39,686 nucleotides of DNA from a virus. The DNA lies in IMG/VR virus record IMGVR_UViG_3300042923_000769, positions 1 through 39,686 of that record; one strand, 5' to 3'. The notes beneath the pieces were generated by a model. That model searched no databases. It was given only the letters and a program-made list of their open reading frames with translations, and had not been told where the DNA came from. Numbering within the stretch: position 1 is the stretch's first letter; each line of letters begins with the position of its first letter. The translations under genes were made by a program, and so were the position numbers. Of this stretch, positions 14,037-20,619 are shown in pieces.

Positions 14037-14531
14037 ATGTCGATTACAATGATTGCCACTACAGATATAACAGGTGGTATTGGAACGCTAAAGGGAGAAC
14101 GATTATTTAGTATTCCAGAAGATATACAGAATTTTACAGAAGTAACAGAAGGACATATTATAGTTTTTGGTAAAAACACTTGGGACTCATTATTAAAGAA
14201 ACCATTACAAAAGAGAAAAAACTACATTTTAACAAGTGATAATAATTTCTCACCAGTAGACGCTAAAGTAGTACATTCGGTTGAAGAAGTTTTAAAACTA
14301 TCAGAAACACATAAGATATTTATTTGTGGTGGAGAAGAAACATATAACTCATTCATGCCCCACGCAAACAAACTAATTATGACGCATGTACATGAATTAA
14401 ACCCACTAGGAGAAATGTTCTTTCCAGAAATTGAGTTCCACGAGTGGAAGATTATAGATTCAGTTCCCCATGCAAAAAATGAAAAACGCAACTTCTCATT
14501 TGCAATTACTACATATGAACGGAGAACATAA
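14037..14531 (+). CDS. folA: dihydrofolate reductase
   Basis: 164 residues; the start is ATG 14037, right after the AAGGGG site, not the ATG at 14013. Reduces dihydrofolate to tetrahydrofolate with NADPH. Visible family features: MIATTDITGGIG at the N-terminus, the active-site acid in SIPEDIQNF, IVFGKNTWDSL (cofactor site) and FICGGEETYNSFMP (glycine pair and following helix). The usual Trp of the N-terminal loop is missing. Its stop overlaps the start of the protease gene (TAATG). Confidence 0.87.
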   Translation: MSITMIATTDITGGIGTLKGERLFSIPEDIQNFTEVTEGHIIVFGKNTWDSLLKKPLQKRKNYILTSDNNFSPVDAKVVHSVEEVLKLSETHKIFICGGEETYNSFMPHANKLIMTHVHELNPLGEMFFPEIEFHEWKIIDSVPHAKNEKRNFSFAITTYERRT

Positions 14532-15157
14532 TGGCAACAATTATAACGCAAGATATTGATAGAAAAATTTTTATATCTGAGGAAATAACAGAAAAATTAG
14601 CCAAAGAAGTTATTACTAGAATTATTGAAATTAACGACTACGACGCAGACCAAGAAAGTACAGTTTTAAATTATCAAAGAGAGCCAATTGAAATGTATAT
14701 TAACTCAAGAGGTGGTAGCTGTCATGATGGCTTAGGTATAATTGATGTTATGAACTTATCTGACACACCAATTATTTCATTTGGATTCGGAAATATTTTA
14801 TCAATGGCATTGCTTATTTTTCTATCTAGTGACTATAGATTTAGTGGAGAGAATACACGATTTATGTATCACGCTATTTCATATGGAATTCATAATGATA
14901 TTCAAGCACACGAAGACTATTTACTGGATACTAAAATGCTTGAAGAACGAATTGATAATATAATTGTTAGTAAAACAAATATTACAAAAGAATCTCTATC
15001 CAATATTCGAAAATCAAGAAAAGATTACTTTTTTTATAGTGATGAAGCATTAGAGAATGGTGTTGCCAACGAAATTCTAAAGAAGACCAGAATTGTAGAA
15101 TTTAAGAAAGATTGTAGTGAAGATAAAGTAGAAGAAGTAGATAAGAGTAAAGAATAA
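14531..15157 (+). CDS. ClpP-like serine protease
   Basis: 208 residues. The ClpP fold signature is clear: MYINSRGGSCHDGLGIIDVM (56 on), the nucleophile Ser91 in GNILSMALLIF, His114 in TRFMYHAISYG and Asp165 in RKDYFFYSDEALENG, so the catalytic triad is complete. In phages such enzymes process head proteins or degrade host or phage proteins with Clp ATPases; here it sits with nucleotide and replication genes, so a head-maturation role is less obvious. The C-terminus is charged. It ends inside promoter site 9. Confidence 0.87.
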   Translation: MATIITQDIDRKIFISEEITEKLAKEVITRIIEINDYDADQESTVLNYQREPIEMYINSRGGSCHDGLGIIDVMNLSDTPIISFGFGNILSMALLIFLSSDYRFSGENTRFMYHAISYGIHNDIQAHEDYLLDTKMLEERIDNIIVSKTNITKESLSNIRKSRKDYFFYSDEALENGVANEILKKTRIVEFKKDCSEDKVEEVDKSKE

Positions 15158-15166
15158 TGATATAAT
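15138..15166 (+). promoter_or_regulatory. conserved-spacer promoter site 9
   Basis: TAGATA, spacer AGAGTAAAGAATAATGA (17), TATAAT with extended -10 TGA. It overlaps the end of the ClpP-like gene and reads directly into a hairpin terminator. Confidence 0.8.
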
Positions 15167-15172
15167 GTTAGA

Positions 15173-15222
15173 CAGAAGAGCATAAATATAGTATGATGTA
15201 GATACATATTTATGCTTTTTAT
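15173..15222 (+). ncRNA. candidate small RNA or attenuator: perfect hairpin plus T-run right after a promoter
   Basis: AGCATAAATAT (15179-15189) pairs perfectly with ATATTTATGCT (15206-15216); after one bulged A the stem continues GTAT/ATAC, leaving a 7-base loop. Five T follow (15216-15220). The expected transcript is about 50 bases. It lies between promoter site 9 and the polymerase gene, so it may limit polymerase expression. Confidence 0.65.
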
Positions 15223-15223
15223 T

Positions 15224-15252
15224 GTATTAAGTACAATAAATAATTATAGAAA
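15224..15252 (+). promoter_or_regulatory. conserved-spacer promoter-like site 10
   Basis: GTATTA, spacer AGTACAATAAATAATTA (17), TAGAAA. Both boxes are poor, but the spacer is nearly identical to site 1. It overlaps the AAAGGAG site before the polymerase gene. Confidence 0.4.
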
Positions 15253-15271
15253 GGAGAACATAAAAAAATTT

Positions 15272-16393
15272 ATGAGATGGGAAAACATACATAAACACAC
15301 AAAATATTCAAATGTGCTGACGATGGATTCAAGGATATCAATAGAAGATATTGCCCAAAGAGCAGTTGAACTTGGACACAAAACACTATCTACCGTTGAA
15401 CACGGATTCTTTGGCGACCAATTTGGATATTATGATATTTCTAAAAAATATAACTTAAAATTTATATTTGGTGTCGAATTTTATTATGTTCATGATAGAT
15501 TTTCAAAAGATAAAACCAATGCCCACATATTAATTTTGGCAAAAAATATGGATGGCAAGAAACAATTAACAAAATTAGTATCTGAGTCTAATTTGAATGG
15601 GTTTCATTATAAACCTAGAATAGATAAACAACTTCTATTTTCATTAAATCCGAATGATGTTGTTGTTACCACCGCATGTATTGGTGGTATATATGGCAAA
15701 TATGAAGACGAATCATTTATTTTAGAATGTTGTAATCATTTCGGTAAGAATTTTTATCTAGGGTTACACGCAAATACACACTATAAACAGGTTGAATATA
15801 ATAAGAAATTATTACGATTACATAACACATACAATATTCCACTTATTTTTGAAGCAGATACACATTACATTCAAGAAGAAGACGCTAAATGGCGTGATTT
15901 ACTTTTAAAAGGAAGGGGAATGTTTTATGAAGATGAAGACGGATTTGTAATGGATTATCCAACCATAGACACAATTTTTCAAAGATTTAAAGAACAGGGT
16001 GTTTTTACAAAAGAACAAGTTCAACAGGCATTAAAAAACACTTTAATTGTAGATGATTTTGATGAAATTATTATGAATAAAGATATAAAAATGCCATCCA
16101 TATATCCTAATCTAACTCATGAACAAAAGGTTCAAAAACTCAAAGAGATTATCAATAGAGAGTGGGTATATGATAGACAACATATTTCCCAGAGTGATTT
16201 CAAAAAGTATCTTGATGCTATTAGATTTGAAATGGATATTATTGAAAAAACACACACGGAAGACTACTTTTTGTTGAACTATGACATAATTAAAAAGGCA
16301 AAAGAAAAAGGTGGAATTTTAACCAGAACAGGTCGTGGCTCTGCTCCTTCCTTTTATCTAAATAAACTTTTAGGATTTACAGAGATAGATTGA
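15272..16393 (+). CDS. dnaE: DnaE-type DNA polymerase III alpha, N-terminal part up to an in-frame TGA
   Basis: 373 residues: PHP domain (WENIHKHTKYSN, STVEHGFFGD, FIFGVEFYYVHD) followed by the first part of the polymerase palm, ending ILTRTGRGSAPSFYLNKLLGFTEID and then TGA at 16391-16393. The same frame continues without a gap and with perfect family continuity (LDAPITLYPTRF). The start is probably ATG 15272; AAAGGAG (15250-15256) is 15 bases away, longer than usual, and the upstream ATG at 15212 lies in the preceding hairpin. This part alone lacks the catalytic aspartates. It could be a nonsense mutation, a sequencing error, a readthrough site, or half of a split enzyme. Confidence 0.85.
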   Translation: MRWENIHKHTKYSNVLTMDSRISIEDIAQRAVELGHKTLSTVEHGFFGDQFGYYDISKKYNLKFIFGVEFYYVHDRFSKDKTNAHILILAKNMDGKKQLTKLVSESNLNGFHYKPRIDKQLLFSLNPNDVVVTTACIGGIYGKYEDESFILECCNHFGKNFYLGLHANTHYKQVEYNKKLLRLHNTYNIPLIFEADTHYIQEEDAKWRDLLLKGRGMFYEDEDGFVMDYPTIDTIFQRFKEQGVFTKEQVQQALKNTLIVDDFDEIIMNKDIKMPSIYPNLTHEQKVQKLKEIINREWVYDRQHISQSDFKKYLDAIRFEMDIIEKTHTEDYFLLNYDIIKKAKEKGGILTRTGRGSAPSFYLNKLLGFTEID

Positions 16394-16429
16394 TTAGATG
16401 CCCCAATAACATTATATCCAACTAGATTT

Positions 16430-18487
16430 ATGTCAGTATCCCGTATATTAGAAACAAAATCACTGCCAGACATTGATTACAACACTGTAGACCCACAACC
16501 ATTTGTTGAATCTGCGAAAGAAATATTAGGTGAAGATAATGTATATTGGATGATTTCATATGGAACTATGCAAGAATCCGAAGCATTTAGACATATGTGT
16601 CGTGCATTAGGAATGCATGATAATAATGCAGAAATAAATGAAATTGGTAAAAATTTAGACCAATATCGGAATCATCAAAAGTGGAAAGATATTATAGAAG
16701 ATTCAAAAATGTTTATTGACGTAATTAATTCTGTAACGCCCCATCCTTGTGCGAACTTACTATTATCAGAACCAATATCAGAAGAAGTTGGGTTATTTCG
16801 TGTTGGGGATGAAAGCAAGGGAAAGAAAAAAATTGTCTATTGTGCATTAATTGATTCGGACACTTCTGACTCTTGGAAATATTTAAAGAATGACTTCTTA
16901 ACCGTAACTGTATGGAAGATTATAGCTGATGTTTTTCATTCAGTAAATCAACCGATTCCAGATATAAGAACACTGAGTAAATTAGTTGAAAATAATCAAA
17001 GTGTTTGGGATTTATACTCTAATGGTATTACTGCAACATTAAATCAAGTTGGAACAGATAGTGGTACACCGCAAGTTATACAATATAAACCACAAAATCT
17101 TCGAGAATTAACTGGTTGGGTTTCCGCAATAAGACCTTCTTTTGCATCAATGAAACACTATTTTTTAAATCGAGAACCTTTTTCATATGGCATTACAGAA
17201 TTTGATGAAATTTTAAAAGAAAGTGATAATTTTATCCTTTACCAAGAAAATATAATGTCTGCTCTTGTATACGCAGGGTTTAGCGAAGACGTAACTTATG
17301 GTCTTTTAAAAGCGATTAGTAAGAAAAAAGAGGGTATCATTGAGCCAATCCACGACACATTTATTGATGGATTTGTCAAAAAAACTGGTAGTGAAGAAAA
17401 TGCTTTGCGAGTTTGGAAGATTCTTGAAGACTCTGTTGGGTATGGATTTAATTCATCTCACTCATATGCATATGCATTAGATAGTGTTTATGGTGCATAT
17501 TTAAAAGCAGAATATCCTTTAGATTATTATAAAATCGTATTAAACATCTATGAGAGCAATGTAAAAATCCAATCGAAATTAATGAAAGAATTAGATTATT
17601 TTAAAATTAAGGTAAAACCAATTGAATTTGGAAAATCTAAAGCAGATTATGAAGCAGATTACGAGACAAATACAATTTATAAAGGTATTGCTTCAATCAA
17701 AAATCTGAACGCAAAGATTGCAAATAGTTTATATCAGTTGTCAAAAGAGAAAGAATATGATACTTCTGATTTTGTTTCATTATTAATAGATATCTTTAAT
17801 CTGACAGATAAACCAGACGCAGGACAAATGGAAATCCTTATTCAACTCGATTTTTTTAAAACTTTCGGTCAAAAAGAAGTCTTATTAGAAATCTATCAAA
17901 CTTTTGCAGATAGAAAAAAGGCGAACGAAGAACTTTATCCAGAATTTGCAGAGCAAAAATATCTTGAAAAAGTAGTAAAAAAACGAGATGGTACGTTAGA
18001 AGAAAAATGGAAGACTGTTAAAAAACTAATCGTATACAAATCAGATTTGACCGAAAAAAACTTTGAAGAACGTATGCAGAATATTTATGAATATCAAGAA
18101 GCGGTCAAAAAAAATCCACCACCAAAGATTGAATTATATGAACAGATAAAATTTGAGAAGGACGTTTTAGGGTATGCGATTTCTGTTTTTGAAAATATAG
18201 ATGAAGATATTGTAGTAGTTTTAGATATTAATACTACTTATACACCTGTCGTAACGGTATATCGAGTGTATGACGGCACAGAATTTAAAGTTAAAATTAG
18301 CAAGAAAAATTTCTTTACTGGAAATGATGGTCAAATGCTGTTTGAAGGAGATATTATCTGTTTGTTAGAACTCGTAGAAAAAAATGGATTTAAAATGGTC
18401 GATGGAAAATGGGAAGAGAATCCAAATCGAAAAGATTTATGGTGTGAGAAGGTTCAGATGATTAAAAGAGGTAAGATGAATGAGTAA
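16430..18487 (+). CDS. dnaE: DnaE-type DNA polymerase III alpha, C-terminal part after an in-frame TGA
   Basis: Same frame as the preceding part; open back to 16394, with the first ATG at 16430. It carries the catalytic LPDIDYN, the fingers (SDNFILYQENIMSALVYAGF, then LLKAISKKKEG), the FNSSHSYAYALDSVYGAYLKAEYPLDYY segment shared by DnaE enzymes, and an OB-like C-terminus. No ribosome binding site precedes ATG 16430, so independent translation is doubtful, and readthrough or correction of the TGA is the simpler reading. Joined, the enzyme would be about 1,071 residues. The stop overlaps the RuvC-like gene. Confidence 0.85.
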   Translation: MSVSRILETKSLPDIDYNTVDPQPFVESAKEILGEDNVYWMISYGTMQESEAFRHMCRALGMHDNNAEINEIGKNLDQYRNHQKWKDIIEDSKMFIDVINSVTPHPCANLLLSEPISEEVGLFRVGDESKGKKKIVYCALIDSDTSDSWKYLKNDFLTVTVWKIIADVFHSVNQPIPDIRTLSKLVENNQSVWDLYSNGITATLNQVGTDSGTPQVIQYKPQNLRELTGWVSAIRPSFASMKHYFLNREPFSYGITEFDEILKESDNFILYQENIMSALVYAGFSEDVTYGLLKAISKKKEGIIEPIHDTFIDGFVKKTGSEENALRVWKILEDSVGYGFNSSHSYAYALDSVYGAYLKAEYPLDYYKIVLNIYESNVKIQSKLMKELDYFKIKVKPIEFGKSKADYEADYETNTIYKGIASIKNLNAKIANSLYQLSKEKEYDTSDFVSLLIDIFNLTDKPDAGQMEILIQLDFFKTFGQKEVLLEIYQTFADRKKANEELYPEFAEQKYLEKVVKKRDGTLEEKWKTVKKLIVYKSDLTEKNFEERMQNIYEYQEAVKKNPPPKIELYEQIKFEKDVLGYAISVFENIDEDIVVVLDINTTYTPVVTVYRVYDGTEFKVKISKKNFFTGNDGQMLFEGDIICLLELVEKNGFKMVDGKWEENPNRKDLWCEKVQMIKRGKMNE

Positions 18488-19055
18488 CTATTGGTACGGA
18501 TTAGATTTGAGTTTGACACAAACAGGTGTTGCTGTTTTTGACATGGATAAAATGGACTTTGTTTATGTCGGAAGTTTTAACACTGAAAAGATATATGCAA
18601 CAAAACAATATAAAGGACTATATTTAAATGGATTAAAACTCAAAAAACTATTTGACTTTATGAATGATATTTTTGAAAAATTTCCACCCTCCAAAGCAAT
18701 TATAGAAAAACCAACAACAAAGTTTTATGCAGAAACAATGGCATTAGGAAGGGTGCATGGAATAATAAATTGTCGTTTATGGGATATTCAACAAGAATAT
18801 CTATTACCAAGCAATATTAAATTGACAGTATCGTTTGAGGGTAATGCTACAAAACAAAGGGTTCAACAAGTAATTCAAAAAAATTTTCCTCATTTAATTA
18901 TGAATAATGAAGATGAAAGCGATGCGTGTTCAATAATCCTTGCATCATTGATTCAAAATGGTTTAATCACATGGGAAAAGCCTGTGAAAATTGTTAAGAG
19001 TACAAAGTCAACTAAGCCTAAAAAGCCTAAAAAAGAAGTTGACAAGTGTAAGTGA
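18480..19055 (+). CDS. RuvC-like Holliday junction resolvase
   Basis: 191 residues of RNase H fold. The acidic active-site segments are YGLDLSLTQTGVAVF near the start, KAIIEKPTT in the middle and NEDESDACSIILASLI toward the end, matching the RuvC pattern (GxDxSxxxTG, IExP, DxxDA). It cuts four-way DNA junctions, resolving recombination intermediates before packaging. The C-terminal 20 residues are Lys-rich and repetitive (KSTKSTKPKKPKK), probably for DNA contact. It overlaps the polymerase gene and is the last gene of the + strand block; a bidirectional terminator follows. Confidence 0.83.
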   Translation: MSNYWYGLDLSLTQTGVAVFDMDKMDFVYVGSFNTEKIYATKQYKGLYLNGLKLKKLFDFMNDIFEKFPPSKAIIEKPTTKFYAETMALGRVHGIINCRLWDIQQEYLLPSNIKLTVSFEGNATKQRVQQVIQKNFPHLIMNNEDESDACSIILASLIQNGLITWEKPVKIVKSTKSTKPKKPKKEVDKCK

Positions 19056-19068
19056 TAATTATAAAAAG

Positions 19069-19099
19069 AAAAATCCCATTATTTTAAATGGGATTTTTT
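19069..19099. terminator. bidirectional intrinsic terminator
   Basis: Perfect 12-bp stem AAAAATCCCATT/AATGGGATTTTT (19069-19080 with 19087-19098), 6-base loop, T-runs on both strands. It closes the + strand operon and the opposing ribbon-helix-helix gene. Confidence 0.9.
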
Positions 19100-19147
19100 A
19101 GTATATTTATAACTTCCTATAATTTTGATTATGACCGTGTAAGTGTT

Positions 19148-19522
19148 TTAATATTCTATCCTATATCTATGTTCACCATTTTTTACATTGCTCAAATCAA
19201 TAAATTGTATACTATACTCAATTACATCGTTTGCACAAAGATTATGTTCTTTCGCAAATTTACGAAATTCTTTAATTAATTCTTTGTCGAATGTAGTCTT
19301 AAATAAAACCCTATCTTTTGGGCGTGACTTTTTATCATATACAATAGTCCCGCAACTCAATACTTTATTTAATCCTTCTTCTAATAGATAGTTTATAAAA
19401 GTATCATTATTGTTTGCTGTTTCTTTTAATCTCTTAGTAATACCCTTACTAATAGTTGTTGCAAAGAAGTCTCTAGACTCGTCTGTTGTATGTTTTAACT
19501 TATCATTTTCCACAATCCACAT
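19148..19522 (-). CDS. tandem ribbon-helix-helix protein, likely DNA-binding regulator
   Basis: 124 residues with two similar halves: FFATTISKGITKRLKETANNNDTFINYLLEEGL and, near the end, LFKTTFDKELIKEFRKFAKEHNLCANDVIEYSIQF. Each has the strand-helix-helix rhythm of a ribbon-helix-helix unit, so a single chain could form the two-fold DNA-binding unit that normally needs a dimer. Ribosome binding site AGAGGTG. It lies alone between the early and late blocks, bounded by terminators on both sides, a classic place for a regulator. No promoter was found; leader 19523-19560 is short. The domain call is inferred. Confidence 0.65.
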   Translation of the reverse strand: MWIVENDKLKHTTDESRDFFATTISKGITKRLKETANNNDTFINYLLEEGLNKVLSCGTIVYDKKSRPKDRVLFKTTFDKELIKEFRKFAKEHNLCANDVIEYSIQFIDLSNVKNGEHRYRIEY

Positions 19523-19565
19523 ATATTCACCTCTGAATATATGTTACCATAAAAAAACAAATAAA

Positions 19566-19596
19566 AAAGACGCATCTGGCAAGAGCGTCCTTTTTA
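19566..19596. terminator. bidirectional intrinsic terminator
   Basis: Stem GACGC (19569-19573), bulged A, TCT, GGCA loop, AGA and GCGTC (19585-19589), with A-run on one side and TTTTT on the other. It lies upstream of the ribbon-helix-helix gene as read on the - strand, so it shields that gene from late readthrough or acts as an attenuator. Confidence 0.8.
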
Positions 19597-19599
19597 TTT

Positions 19600-19745
19600 C
19601 AGAAAACTATTTAACTGTGTATTTATTTTTGCACTTAGTAGTTCACACTCTGTAATTCACTTGATTACAGTCAAGGCAACGGTTACTTTAATATAATAGC
19701 ATATATTAACAAAATATGTGTAATTTTTCCCAAAATGGGCAAAAA
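19600..19745. other. non-coding convergence zone with small inverted repeats
   Basis: No gene seen. TGTAAT-N7-ATTACA (about 19650-19670) and TTGATTACAGTCAA (TTGA/TCAA arms) overlap near 19660-19675, and a TATAAT occurs at 19691 without a matching -35. A CCCA/TGGG mini-stem lies near 19728. These could be operators, but no function is supported. Confidence 0.35.
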
Positions 19746-19748
19746 AAT

Positions 19749-19781
19749 AAATCCCCTTAAATTACCTATTTAAGGGGATTT
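19749..19781 (-). terminator. late-operon terminator
   Basis: Perfect 14-bp stem AAATCCCCTTAAAT/ATTTAAGGGGATTT (19749-19762 with 19768-19781), 5-base loop; on the - strand it is followed by TTATTTTTTT. It ends the lysis/late transcript after the holin gene. Confidence 0.9.
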
Positions 19782-19801
19782 TGTCTATTTTGATTTTCTG
19801 T

Positions 19802-19819
19802 ATAAAACTCTAATTTTAT
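19802..19819 (-). repeat. intergenic dyad ATAAAA-N6-TTTTAT, copy 11
   Basis: Perfect arms. Read on the - strand: G-G-ATAAAA, spacer TTAGAG, TTTTAT, then ACAG. It sits 4 bases after the holin stop in transcription order, the same placement as the + strand copies. Confidence 0.8.
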
Positions 19820-19823
19820 CCAT

Positions 19824-20150
19824 TTATTTTTTTAATATATTTTTAGATACACGATTCATTTCTTTCACAGATGCTTCTATTAACATATCTAACTCTTTTG
19901 TAGAAATCTTAATTTTCTTTTCATTTAGAAGATTAACAACCTCTACTTTTGCTTTTTCAAGTTTTTCATTGCCTTTAAAACTTTTATAAATCTGTTCAAC
20001 AGCAAGTACAATAACATCAACAACCGCTTTGTTGTGTTGAATTTTTGCTAACAAACCTTTACTCTTTACATATTCGCAAACTTCTTTTGTAGTCCATCCT
20101 ACACAAAAAGTAAGAATAGCGACAACCACATCTAATACTACAGTGTTCAT
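19824..20150 (-). CDS. holin, LL-H family
   Basis: 108 residues. One N-terminal membrane helix (VLDVVVAILTFCVGW) and a long charged helical part with HNKAVVDVIVLAVEQIYKSFKGNEKLEKAK and ELDMLIEASVKEMN, as in phage holin LLH (PF09682). It would form the membrane lesion that lets the endolysin reach the wall. Ribosome binding site GGAGAG. It is the last gene of the late operon, following the membrane coiled-coil protein by 1 base. Confidence 0.83.
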   Translation of the reverse strand: MNTVVLDVVVAILTFCVGWTTKEVCEYVKSKGLLAKIQHNKAVVDVIVLAVEQIYKSFKGNEKLEKAKVEVVNLLNEKKIKISTKELDMLIEASVKEMNRVSKNILKK

Positions 20151-20151
20151 A

Positions 20152-20529
20152 TTAATTACTCTCCTCTTTTTCGTTGAGCTTTTTTACACTCTTTTTATTG
20201 GTTACTTTAAAAACGCCAGATTCTAATTTCTGGTTTAAGTCTTCTAATTGACGTTGCAACTCTTTGTTTTCCATAGTTAATTCTAAGTTGACAACTTGTA
20301 ACTTTTTTACTTCGTCTTTCAATGCTTTCATTTCTATCTTTTGTTCGTCCATCATGTCACGTAATTCTGTAATCAATTGATATTGGTCTTTGGAAAGTTG
20401 CACTCTATCGTTTACATCTACTACTGCAACTTTTGTTTTGTTTTTAGAAACTGTGCCAAAATGAGTTACAATCATTCCTAATAAACCTATGACGGCTGTA
20501 ATGAAAGTTGGATTTGTTAAAAATTGCAC
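20152..20529 (-). CDS. membrane-anchored coiled-coil protein of the lysis cassette
   Basis: 125 residues; GTG start with TAGGAGG upstream. One N-terminal membrane helix (FITAVIGLLGMIVTHFG), then a predicted coiled coil over about 45-110 (QLITELRDMMDEQKIEMKALKDEVKKL and onward). Its place between endolysin and holin suggests an accessory holin or antiholin-like partner. The family is not recognised. Tail-anchored shape alone cannot separate holin from a regulator. Confidence 0.7.
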   Translation of the reverse strand: MQFLTNPTFITAVIGLLGMIVTHFGTVSKNKTKVAVVDVNDRVQLSKDQYQLITELRDMMDEQKIEMKALKDEVKKLQVVNLELTMENKELQRQLEDLNQKLESGVFKVTNKKSVKKLNEKEESN

Positions 20530-20573
20530 GGTATATTCCTCCTATTGTTTACAACTCCTTTTATCCCTATAGA

Positions 20574-20604
20574 AAAAGGATATTAAATAAATTAATATCC
20601 TTTT
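20574..20604 (-). terminator. intrinsic terminator after the endolysin gene
   Basis: Perfect 13-bp stem AAAAGGATATTAA/TTAATATCCTTTT (20574-20586 with 20592-20604), 5-base loop; five T on the - strand. Readthrough would be needed for the two downstream lysis genes, giving a step-down in expression. Confidence 0.8.
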
Positions 20605-20619
20605 ATTCAATTTGCTTAT

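Noticed and set aside
15212-15271. ATG at 15212 as the polymerase start
   Set aside because: It lies in the 3' arm of the hairpin terminator and the conserved PHP domain begins only after ATG 15272.
16380-16440. Intron or intein explaining the polymerase break
   Set aside because: The two parts join without any inserted sequence; only a single stop codon separates them.
2-19055. Genome-wide reading of TGA as Trp
   Set aside because: Trp is encoded by TGG throughout, and TGA ends complete genes at 4256, 9209, 9928 and 19055.
19640-19720. Phage attachment site in the convergence zone
   Set aside because: Small inverted repeats are present but no integrase lies beside them and no core can be recognised from one sequence.
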